A DNA stretch of 24,910 nucleotides from positions 1 to 24,910 of the forward strand of contig QANT01000475.1 of assembly GCA_003254885.1 (NCBI GenBank). The letters are read 5' to 3'. The notes below the pieces were generated by a model that saw nothing but the letters and a program-made list of their open reading frames with translations, searched no databases and was not told the DNA's origin. The translations under genes and the position numbers were made by a program. The stretch is from Purshia tridentata (lineage: Eukaryota > Streptophyta > Magnoliopsida > Rosales > Rosaceae). Each line of letters begins with the position of its first letter. The stretch's first letter is position 1. Below, in pieces: positions 1 through 10,400 of the stretch.

Positions 1-780
1 TTTATAGTTGAGCGTTCTTGAAGTTTAAGTTTACGAAGTAGCGCACAAGTAACTCCACGTACTTCGGTGAATCTCTTGAATCTTTTAAAAACTCTATATG
101 GTATTGAATACTTAATTTATGATACAATATTGTGATATAAATAAAATTAAAGTGTTATTTATGTAGTTATTAATTAGTAAATCATTTTTTAACAGTATTT
201 ATCTTCAGCATAGATTATATTCATCTATCACATGAAACTTATTATATAATTTTTTTATCAATGTAGTATATAATATGTTAAATAAATATATGGTTAAGTT
301 TCATTCAAAATTTTCGTCGTTTATGTCTAATTTTTGTTGAAATTTCTATCGAATACCAAACTTGTATTCCTTGCTTATCTTTTAATTAAGTGAACGAAAA
401 AATATTAAATTGATATTCTTACATTACTTTTATGGTGTGTATATTCCAGCGCAAGAGATTTTTCGACAATACATGCATGACTTGTCATAAGTGGTTGAAC
501 TCACTGTATTAGCATGATGACGTGATAAAACTATTCTAGCCAAGTTTTTCTTATAGTCAACGGTGTAGATGAGTTTTAACATGTTGATCGATAGGCCACA
601 GTCCGAGCCAAGAGTCTTAATTTGTAGGAGCGTTTTTGTGTCTAGTTCTTGTTCCTAAATCCTAATGCATTATTTTTTTCATTTTTTCTTTTTATAAGAG
701 ATTGACAAATTAGATCAGAGAAATGGTTTCTTTTAGATATTTGTTCGAGTAGCATCATTACTTCAAAGTTAATTCCTCAA
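1..780. other. AT-rich intergenic sequence, no gene seen
   Basis: No open frame of useful length, no splice-linked coding pieces and no recognised repeat was found here. It is very AT-rich with many short A/T runs. Confidence 0.6.
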
Positions 781-900
781 TATATGTATAGTTTTATTGC
801 CTTGGATTGGCCGGTGGCCCACTGCATAAATTCAATGGTAAATAATAGATTATAACCCACAGCAAGTGTGACTCAGTGGTTACTACTTATAAAGTCACAG

Positions 901-2260
901 CCTGCCTGTGGGGTTTATAGTATTAGCCACAGAGTCTATGGCCAATAGCCAACATATCAAATAAGACATTACTTTCTTGCACAAAAACTAGTGCATTGGG
1001 AATCTCTCAATTGTTTTTGGCACAGATGGTGTAGCAAATTTCTAACTCATTCTCTCTCTTTTTAATTGTATCTGACTTAGTAGGTACATTTAGTCCCCAA
1101 ATTATTCATTGGCTTAGAACAATTAGTATAAAGGAAGATGTTAAAGTCTAACACGTGCCCACCTTATTAATAAAAAATTATTTTATAAATCAGAAAGGTT
1201 TCTTTCTTCTCTCCTCTCCCAAGACCCAAAAGCCCTATGGCCCCCACTTATTCACTCATTGTTGAGAAATGGTCCAGAACTCCCGATTTGAGATGTTTTT
1301 ATATTTGGTTTAGAAACACAAGCAAAAGATAAAGAAAAAACACAAGCCTCTAAACTCCTGACCCATCTGAATCCCACCCTCTTCTTCTACCAATTGCCAT
1401 CGCCGATGGCGACCTCAACGCGGATGTCGACGCAGGTACTCACACCTCATATCACTCCTCTCTCTTTCCCTTTTCTCTGTTTTTGGTGCCTAGCTCTATG
1501 TCATTTTTCTTTTCAAAATCCAAACTTTATATATATACATTACACTTCTATAAAATCGAGCTCATAAGCATTCATAGGTTTTATTGATATTTGCAGGTGG
1601 CTTGTCAGAGCTTGGATCCCTTAAAGATTGGTTGCCTTGTTGTGGGGATTGATCTCAAGGTCTCATTTTTCACTTTTTAATTTTGGTACGTGCTTTGTTT
1701 TTTCTTTCTCTGCCCAAAAATTTTAGATGAAATAACTTGGTTGTTGTGAAATGTAAAATATGCAGATTAGAAGTTGAAGGTTGGGGTTCAACTTAGAGAT
1801 CAATGTTGTGAGAACTCCCCAAAGCTGAATTCAGAGAACTATCTCCTCAGATTTTCTTGCGTCGGCGCTGGTTGTGGTGATGGGGTGTGGGTAGGGGTTG
1901 CCATCGTACTTGCCGGCGGTGGTGACTGGGAGGAGCAGAGGGTGTGGTTCAAATTGGCCGAGTTGGGGTTGAGGGCTGGTGGATGATATGACCAGCCACT
2001 CTTGCATGAAATACTGTGAAGATATTTTATTATTACCAAGAAAAAGTGTCAGAATATAGTGGGATGTAAAATTTGTGGGACCCGTCTAACATTTGCAACT
2101 GGCATGTAATTTTGATATTTTTCTAGTAGTGATGCAAAACCAATCGCCACAGATACCTTTCCAATGGCAAAATACTTTTCGATACACCCACAAGCGCCAT
2201 TCATACTTACCCTGTGGTTATGACTCTGGTAAATACTCAATAACCACAAAGGCCCAATGG
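901..2260. repeat. Two similar repeat modules flanking the gene-like fragment
   Basis: Module 905-946 (CCTGTGG, then CCACAGAG, then GGCCAAT) resembles module 2211-2257 (CCTGTGG, then ACCACAAAG, then GGCCCAAT) in the same order and orientation. CCACA and GGCCAAT-like words recur around both, from 780 to 960 and from 2140 to 2300. A TTTTTCTAGTAGTG end-like motif at 2118-2131 resembles CACTA-element termini. Family assignment is tentative. Confidence 0.3.
1406..1990 (+). pseudogene. GC-rich gene-like fragment with short exons
   Basis: An ATG in good context (GCCGATGGCG, ATG at 1406) begins MATSTRMSTQ and meets a GT donor at 1436-1437. After an AG near 1597 the frame continues VACQSLDPLKIGCLVVGIDL to another GT near 1660. 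The next plausible acceptor (near 1765) leads to IRS and a stop. The following 1800-1985 stretch is clearly GC-richer than its surroundings. I do not recognise the protein. It could be a truncated gene, a captured gene fragment or a lncRNA with a small frame. The minus strand of 1839-2039 is also open and proline-rich, so orientation of the GC-rich patch is unsure. Confidence 0.3.
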
Positions 2261-2757
2261 TATTTTTTGTCATATACCACTGTTAGTGAGGAGATGCCTG
2301 CAGTCACATTCATATGGTATATAGATTGTGTTGCACTAATTAATTCTCTCTATTACATATATATGTAACATGACATGTACCCAATACTTGTATCTCTATA
2401 TGAAAGCTAGTTATGGCGTGTAATTAGATTTAACATACGTACCAGAATATATCCATTAACACCAGGAGAAATTGAAAATCACAAGAACCCTAAAGAATGG
2501 CGTTAATTAATAATAGGAATTCAAGAAACGAATTCACATGAATAATTCTTTGGTTATTCATTAGTTGCTAAGGAAAATATGATGATATGATGGTACACAT
2601 ATTATCCCAATGGAAACAAGAAGTATGTATTATAAGATGATCAAGCATAGAAAACACACATCAAGCATCCAATTAGCTAGTGAAAAGGAATTCATCCTTG
2701 AAATTAAAAAGAATTCAGAATTAAACTTAGAAAGAAATCAACAATTCAGTCATATGT

Positions 2758-2985
2758 TAGGGCTTCAACCTAAGCCCTAGCTGAAAGGTTTAGCTACACA
2801 TATATAATTGGTCCTAAAAAATGCGGCCCAGTTATGAAAGGATAGATTCTCTCTTCAAGAGGATCAATCCTCCAAGGGACTGCAGATCGAGTATCGATCC
2901 TACTCTTGGGAGGATCGGTCCTCTAGGGGGCTTGTCATGGTAGGATCTATCTATTGAAAGGATAATGGATCCTCTGGGAGCTTTT
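2758..2985 (-). repeat. LTR-like segment with GGATC palindrome array
   Basis: There are several near-palindromic GGAT-N-ATCC units: GAGGATCAATCCTC at 2859-2872, a TATCGATCC unit at about 2892-2900, GAGGATCGGTCCTC at 2910-2923, and further GGATC pieces up to about 2976. They precede (minus strand) a TATA-like stretch near 2800 and a hairpin (TAGGGCTT, 6-nt loop, AAGCCCTA) at 2758-2779. The layout resembles an LTR promoter region in the same orientation as the gag relic. No matching second copy was found, so its LTR identity is inferred. Confidence 0.4.
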
Positions 2986-3261
2986 TGAGTTCTTCAGTCC
3001 TAGAATTGTCTTGAACGTCTAATTTTGAGCTTGTCTTTCACTCTTTGCTTGACTCAACCTACAAAACCAAAAAAAACAAAACAAAAAAAAAAAGAAATAA
3101 GCAATTAAGCTACATATATTATCAAGAACCAAGAAAGATGGGTGAATACCATGAAATAACATGTATAAGTATTAACCTATCAAAAACACCATCACATTAT
3201 CTCACACAGTACAATGTACCACTCATCATTTAGAGCAAATTTTGAGTCTAACTCTTCAACA

Positions 3262-4260
3262 GCTTAATCTATCTCATTGATTGGGGCAACAAAAACAACA
3301 TCTTGTTCATCATCAGATAAAGACTCACTACCTTGGGACTTATCACTCTCACTATCACTCTAAGTGATTTTCATTGCTTTGCTTTTGTTATTTGCACACT
3401 CAACAGCCACATGACCGACACCCTTCAAGTGTAGCACTTGATTTCTCTCCTAGATGATCTATCCTCTCTATAACCCGAACTCATTTCTTGATTTTTCTCA
3501 AAATGTCTATCCTGAGGCATGAACTTGAATATTCTTTAAAGGGACCACCACTTATCCTAGTTCCTCTTCCTTTGTTTCTAAGAATTCTCTTAAAATTCTT
3601 AACAAACGTGACAATTTCATCATCATATTTTGATGATTTTTCAGATTTAATATCATTGACATTTTTCACAGTTTGCAAAGCAATGTCCTTAGTTGTTTTG
3701 CTTCCATTTCACGTTCCATTTCAAATGTCTTGAGTTTTTCAACTAATTTTACAATCCTAAGTTCATCTAAGTTTTGGACTTCTTGGATAGCATGTTTTTT
3801 GGACTGGAACCTTTTAGGCAAAGACTTAAGGACCTTTTGGACAATGGTTATTGGTTCATCATAAGGTTTTCCTAAAGATATAGCTTCATTTGTAAGTTTT
3901 TCTTACCTCTCATAAAAATCAGAAAATGACTCACTCTTCTTCATCCTAATTTTTTCGAATTAACTTGTTATGCACCATTTGCAACTTAAGTGATCTAACC
4001 TATTTATCCCCTTGATAAACCACTTTAAGTTTGTTCCAAACTTTCCTAGCAGTGACACAATGTTGTTTATGTGCAAATTGTGCGGAAGAAAGTGCAGTGA
4101 CTAGCATTTCTGGCTTTCTTGTTAGAGCTAGAGGCTGTGACTTCAGCTACAGACCATTTAGACCTAGGCTTGAAAATTCCAACTCCATCTACAACTTTGG
4201 TGGGAGGAATCCATTCAACAGTAGGTATTCATATGCTAATTCATCATAAGAATTTTAAAG
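3262..4260 (-). pseudogene. Degenerate Ty1/Copia-type gag (UBN2-like) relic
   Basis: Minus-strand reading gives recognisable gag-polypeptide blocks in shifting frames: CVTARKVWNKLKVVYQG near 4000-4060, SESFSDFYER near 3915-3945, DEPITIVQKVLKSLPKRFQS near 3795-3870, and NLDELRIVKLVEKLKTFEME near 3720-3780. A broken CCHC knuckle follows: KCYT then, after a shift, GVGHVAVEC at 3395-3440. An acidic tail (SDSESDKSQGSESLSDDEQ) lies at 3300-3365. In-frame stops (for example within 3900-3910 and 4010-4020) and several frameshifts make it non-coding. No protease, integrase or reverse transcriptase was found beside it, so the element is heavily truncated. Packaging or transposition function is lost. 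Confidence 0.8.
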
Positions 4261-4339
4261 AATCTCAAACTTTTCCTTCCATCTAAACTCACCTAAAAAC
4301 AAAACAACACTCTAGGATCTCTCTATTTGTTCTAGAGTA

Positions 4340-4353
4340 GCACTTTGATACCA
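4340..4353 (-). other. Primer-binding-site-like motif of an LTR retrotransposon
   Basis: On the minus strand this reads TGGTATCAAAGTGC, close to the plant initiator-tRNA-Met primer-binding sequence TGGTATCAGAGC used by Copia elements. It lies about 90 bp upstream of the gag relic in the expected order. The LTR should lie just above 4355 and would begin (plus strand) TGAAGG at 4356. I could not find its far end or a second copy. Confidence 0.5.
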
Positions 4354-4355
4354 AT

Positions 4356-5460
4356 TGAAGGTTGGTATTAGGTGGTTGAGCTACCTAATGAACTTGGTTC
4401 AAACCACACTTAGTGACAGGACCTCAATTTTAAGTTATATGATGACACAGAGACTAATCAAACGAACATAAATATGAACGTCAGATTAACACTTCACACA
4501 ATTACAATCTTCTAGCATTCAACATGAACATCATACAACTAGAAATCAAGTAATAACAACCTAGAGACTCAAATGATCCATCACAGCAGGCATCTCAATC
4601 AACAAATAAAATGGTGCGTGATTAGCAAGCTGATTTAACTTATCATTCACAAAATCAAGTAATCATGCATTCGAGGTGTATGTTCTTTGAGTTCATATTT
4701 TCAGATTAGCAATAACCAACAAAAAAGAAATAATCAAGGAGGAAGACACAATATTGACACAATATTGTTCACTAAGAAAAACTACTAAAGGGTAAAATAA
4801 AAAAAAATTGGGTGCCTTTTTAGGCTAATCGGGCAATCTACTATCAAGAGTTTCAATACAAGAAATCAAACAAACAAGTTCATTCACTATAGACCTAACT
4901 CTAAATGGCAGCTAGCTTCTTATCCTTATGCAAACGTCTTGAGCCAAGCAATTGGTCAATCATGAATAAGCAATTAGCTTCTACTTAAGCTCTTCTGACT
5001 ACAGCATCACTCAACAACCAAGCACAGGAAAATAAACTTGAATGTAACAATGAAGTGCAAATGTGGATTCTTTAAGAATCAGCTTCTTCAAGTTATCAAG
5101 ACTTGAAGAAGTTGATTGAGAATCAAAACTTAAAAACTATATGAGTAGGTGATAATGATGATGAATATAAAATCAAACTCGTTTTTAGGAAACATAAACC
5201 CAAATTGTAAGATAAAAATTATTGTAATTTAAATCATTTTTCAGTTTGGAAGAATATGAAACCTCTCTTAAAACCAAAAATCCAATAATAAAATCAAGAG
5301 AGCATTAAAAAAAAAAACAAGTAGAGAAAATATTTAATTTTTCCTTTTTGAAACCATTTTCTCACTTGAGAATCTTATGAACTCTCAAAAAACCCAAAAC
5401 CTATCAGCATACATAAGATAGAAATTTGAGAGCTAAAGAGAACAATCAATAACCAGCCGT
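4356..5460. other. Non-coding stretch upstream of the Copia relic
   Basis: AT-rich with many CAA/AATCA words and no coding signal. By position it should include the 5' LTR of the gag relic (minus orientation, ending at about 4356). I could not define a TG...CA pair or a target-site duplication. Confidence 0.35.
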
Positions 5461-7122
5461 AGCTATACACCCATGTACGTACAAGCTCACCAACCTTGGA
5501 CAGTTGGAGCATGCTTAATGGGTTCACAGAATAGGACAAAATTGACAGTTGTAGCAGGGTATACTAAGGAGGAATATTAGAATGGCTATGGATAAGAATG
5601 ATGACGTGGCTAAGCACAAAAAAGGAACAATCCCAAGGAATATTCACACTCATTTGGAGAAGATGATAAATAGTGCTCTCTCTGTGTGAGTGTGCGAATA
5701 ATTTAGCTAAGATGTAATAAAAAGGATCAATCATATGCAGTGCATGTGATTTCATTTAAGTGATGAAAATGCATGTGCAGTGCACGTGGGGAAAAATATG
5801 TCTGCATTATCAGTGAAAGACTTGTCAAACAAGCACACAACTGGTCTTGTGAAATGCATTGTACCTTTGAGCTTCTTACATTGCAACTTTAATCTTCATT
5901 TCTTCATCCCAAGTATTCTTAAAGTTAATTCTGACCTAGAGTTTGTGAGTGTTACAATTACAACATAAATACAATGGTTTTGTCAAGAAAGAAGCTAACT
6001 TAATTAAAATCCTAAAAATAACAATAAAGATAAAAAAAGTTAGAGGAAGAAGGAGAGGGAACACTCACGTAGGTGCAGTGGTAGTGTGCCACTCATTTTC
6101 TTTGCATGTTTAAGAGGCCGGGCCCATTCCAAATCTCATTCTCTTCCAAATCTCATTATGATCTATTTTGTCCTCATCACCACCTCTCATTTTTGCTTCT
6201 CTACAATCATCATAAAGAAAAAGAAGCTCACAAATTCAAGCCTAAATCCTCTAGAAGTTCCTTGCACCATGGAAGTTCCTTGTATCTTATTCTTAGCCAA
6301 AATTTTTGTATATTTGTAATCTTTTACTAGCCAAAAACTAATTGATAATTTATTCTTGCAGTTTCCTTTGTTTAGGGACCATATATCTTCAAAGACCAAT
6401 TTCTTAAATAAGACCTCTATTAAATCAAACAAGAAAATTAATATTTAAGAATTAGGTATTACAAAGAATCATAGACAATTGATGATGATGATGATTAGTT
6501 CAACAAATTTTTAAAACATCATTCCAATAATTTTTTAATATGCTCATAATAAATAAACTATAATTGTAAATATCCATATGAATTCACAAAATTCTTATGA
6601 ATATATTTTGTGTGTAGTGTCATTCGAATGATGTGTCATATCATTCATACTAATCATAGGAGATTTTATGTATATGTACACAACTTAACAATTTCATATT
6701 ATTTAAGAAAATTAGTAATGGAAAGAGTTGAAATTAAAAAACTTTTAGACACTATTGAAATTATTTGGTGAGATATTGGTGAAAATTAAAAATTTATACT
6801 TCGACCCCGCAATAATAGAATCTTTTCTCATCCCTGCAAGAAGATTCACATATATGTAGGAATTACATCTTCAAAAAGAAAGCAACAAATTTGACAAATC
6901 ACATTATTGAAATAAGGACCATCTCGTTAGAGGGATACAGGTAACCAATCGAAATTAGTTGCATCAAGAATATATTAAGTTTCAAGATCATGAGTAATTC
7001 CATGTGAAATAAACAAGTACAATTAAAGTTTCTAGTATTCCAGTCTGCACTAAAGAAAATGCTAATTTTCTCAAGATAATATACAATTAACATCCGTACA
7101 AGTTAAAAAAGAAGCTTCATAC
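5461..7122. other. Intergenic region downstream of the carboxypeptidase gene
   Basis: No supported gene. Small frames here lack splice-linked or family signal. Minor features are two GCAGTGCATGTG/GCACGTGG-like words at about 5735-5790 and a TGATGATGATGAT run at about 6480-6495. The 3' UTR of the carboxypeptidase gene should occupy the right edge below 7123. Confidence 0.5.
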
Positions 7123-7415
7123 TCAAACCATGGCTGGCCTTTTCGGTCCCGATAACTGTCTCTGTTTTGTTTGGCCAAGCATCCTCCTGTTGAATAAAAA
7201 CAAAAGGAATCCTAGAATAACAATCAAAAGCAAGTACACTTCCAAAGGGGTCTCCCACATGATGCTCATACTGCCCCAGCTGCTGTATTCACAGCCAATT
7301 CGAAGTGGAGTTCCTCCAAGGCCGACCTCAGGATCAAGTACAAAATCTAAATTTGTGCCTTCTTCCAACCAGATACATGTGGTCTTTGATATGTACCGAG
7401 GCACAGTGGCTGTGA
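7123..7415 (-). other. SOL1: Carboxypeptidase last exon: C-terminal membrane anchor
   Basis: The exon starts at residue 387 ([17 protein letters not shown]), completes the transthyretin-like domain, then crosses a Cys-containing linker into a hydrophobic helix ([19 protein letters not shown], about 443-461). It ends in a short Arg/Lys-rich cytoplasmic tail and a TGA at 7123-7125. A type I membrane topology is inferred. Confidence 0.88.
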
Positions 7416-10400
7416 CTGCACACAATTAGAAACTCATACATCAAAATCATTTTAGGATGCACAACCACACTAGAAAACACAAGCGCATATATGCATTTAT
7501 AAGGTATTTGTTTTCCCAACTCTTTTATTTGTACCTCCTTCGTCAAATTTATCCTCAAGATACATGATATTATATTCTCCATGTGGTGGTTGGATGAAAA
7601 TAGTCATACAATTCTTTGACCTTTGGTTATTAGGACTACAAAGTTCTTTCATGTTCCCCTTTCTTTATAAGAAAATAAATTCATTTGTCAAAAGAAACTA
7701 TATCTGCAAAGTGCAAACACACCATAAAAAGAAAAAAAAGAAAAAGAAAAAAGAGGACCTCTAAATCTCTATCCATGCCATCCTCTCATTACATGCCTCA
7801 CGTATTTAGGCCAAAAAATCCACTAGATTTCTAGGTCATGTTCTTTGCATGAAGAAAATATTTCGTGCTGAAAGGCATTGAAAACACTGAAAATAATGAT
7901 TACGATATAGCATATGTGAAAAATGTGCAAATACCTTCATATCTTCTTCTAGGGGCAAGCAAGCGATGGTAATCCGCATATGCTTTGTTGGCTTTAACCT
8001 GCCAGTCCAAAACGTTAGTTTTCAAGTAATGTCAACAAGTTCAGCACTGTCCAAATGGGTGTAACATATTATGTAGGAACTGTAACCAAATGTAAACCAT
8101 AAGGTGTAACAAGTCAATATGCATCAATATGGCTGGAAACAACATAGGGAAAGAGAGAAGAGTACAAGGGTGAGAGGAAGAGAGAGGGAGAGAATCTGAG
8201 AAGGAATAGGAATTGCCACTATATATAGCCGGTGTCATTTTTTACTTTTTTTTGGGAAGGTAAATCATATAGCCGAATATGATTTGCTCCAAGTATGGAA
8301 CACTGGATTTCATCCAGGAAAACAGAATTCTTTTCAGAAGTTTCTGACTTCTCTTAAAACTCCCATCGTTCTTCTTTTTTATGCAACCCAAGAGCAGGAT
8401 GGTACAAAGAACAGAATCATAATAAATTGTTTCAAGATTTTATAGAAATTATTATGCAAACATTATTAAACTGCTCATTCTGTTTAATTCTTGATCTTTC
8501 TTTTTTGTTTTTAGTAGACTTTGATTCTTCATCTTTCGCTTATTTGTTAATAATTTTCATTTTTATAATATTGTTTTAATTTTTGTTATTCCTGAAGAAA
8601 AAATAAAAATAAAAACAAAAAGTTGCTTAGTTTATCCTCATTCTCAAAGCCCTCCTCCTTTTATTTTCCGGTTATTTGTTAAAAGTCAGATCATTAGAAT
8701 TCTGGTAGATCACGACTTGGGAATTCATGCTCTATTAAAATTAAATTAAAGTCGTCTCTATATAATCATTTTAATATTTTCGAATGAGATTAGGGTTCAA
8801 CATTAGTTTCAACTTTCAACTATAGGCTTTGTTTCGGACATGTATTGGATTGGACCAAATTACATCCCTGTGTTTGGTGCAATATGTGATTGAACTATTG
8901 TTCAACTGCATTGGAATAGTCCAGCCATTGAGATAAGTTAACACATGCTTCTACATGAGATTTATCTCATGTTATCCTGGACTATTGTCCAATTTCATTG
9001 TAATAGTCCAACCATTTTTTAGGCAACCCAACATAGGTTTTGAACTTTCGCCATTTAATATTAATACTTCAGTCCAATCTCATGTTTCAAACTGAAGCCA
9101 TCTTGCACAACCACAATAGAATAAAAGGACAGATACATAATTTTAAAGAATAAATTAATGTTGATGACATACTGTGTAATTTATTCCTTTTATTGCAACA
9201 GAGCCTGGTAACGACCTCCCACCATCTGATGAAAATATCCTTCCATGCACTCCTGTCTAAAGATACATGTTAAGTTTAGATAAACAATATCACAACCCTT
9301 TAAAATTTAACTTCTGAAAAATCTGAAATGTCTTAGTGAGAACTTGACTGTTATTCTCAAATGTTCAGCACAAGTTAAATTATCTGGACTATACTTTAGA
9401 GAAAATTAAATACACCTATGATTTCTCTCATGATTAAAACGATGTGTGAGGCACCATGATATTAATCAGTGGATGGTTAGTTCATGTTTTTATGACTATG
9501 CAAAAAATATGTTGATGGCCAACCACAAGTACCTTCACTAGGCTTGCAACGAGATTAAGCATGCTCATTTTGTTGTATTCCCAAAGAGTAGGAAGCTGCA
9601 CATTTACATGAATTAAAGGCAACATGTCAAACAGCTAATGGTAGTAAGTTAAAATGAAAGGGAATTTCCAAAGTGAAAGGTAAAAGTCACTTGATCCAAT
9701 CAATCATTCAAAACCTGCCTCCAACTTAGGACACCACCAGCCACAAGATCCCCCAAGACTTCCTAACCAAATGGATAAACTAAAAAAGAATCTCATACAG
9801 CAAATCAACTAGAATTTGTAAGAAAAGCATAAGGAATAAGGATACCATAAAACCTGTTCTCGGAAAAGCTTAAAGGTAAGTTTACTTACATGGAATAGGA
9901 GTCATTCCCATTCCACTATAATCCTATGTTTACTTATATTGGGGAATCAAAAAAGTCGTGAAGTGATTCCCATTCAGCTGTTTACTTACATTTGGGAATG
10001 AAAAAGTTGATGGGGCCCACACGGAGCCCAAGCTACAAATGGGGAATCATTCCTCAAAATCAAGATTAACCTAACTCCCCCTCATGTGTAGGTCAAAAAC
10101 ACACCAACCATGAAACAGAAACATAACATTACATTAGAATACTATCAAGACTTGAATCAAAAACTAGAAAGACAATTATACTCTATAACCATGTTAGGAT
10201 ACCAATTAACCCAGAATCTTAAAACAATAGAAAAAGGATGAATTTGAAGCTTAACATGCACAGAGATACACTACAGTTTTTGTTACTCAGAAAAAAAAAG
10301 CCTGTCAAGTACATTAATTTTCCTAGGTTATACAGAAAGGAGACTGAAAAGTGTTGAGTGAAGCCTCTCTCTAGAATATCTCATAAAATGTTTACTCCGA

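Noticed and set aside
2118..2131. Firm call of a CACTA element end
   Set aside because: Only one end-like motif is present; no CACTA partner or 3-bp target duplication was found, so it is kept only as a hint.
4031..4249. 72-residue plus-strand frame
   Set aside because: Antisense of the Copia gag relic, which has clear family motifs on the other strand.
7130..7429. 99-residue plus-strand frame
   Set aside because: Exact antisense shadow of the last carboxypeptidase exon.
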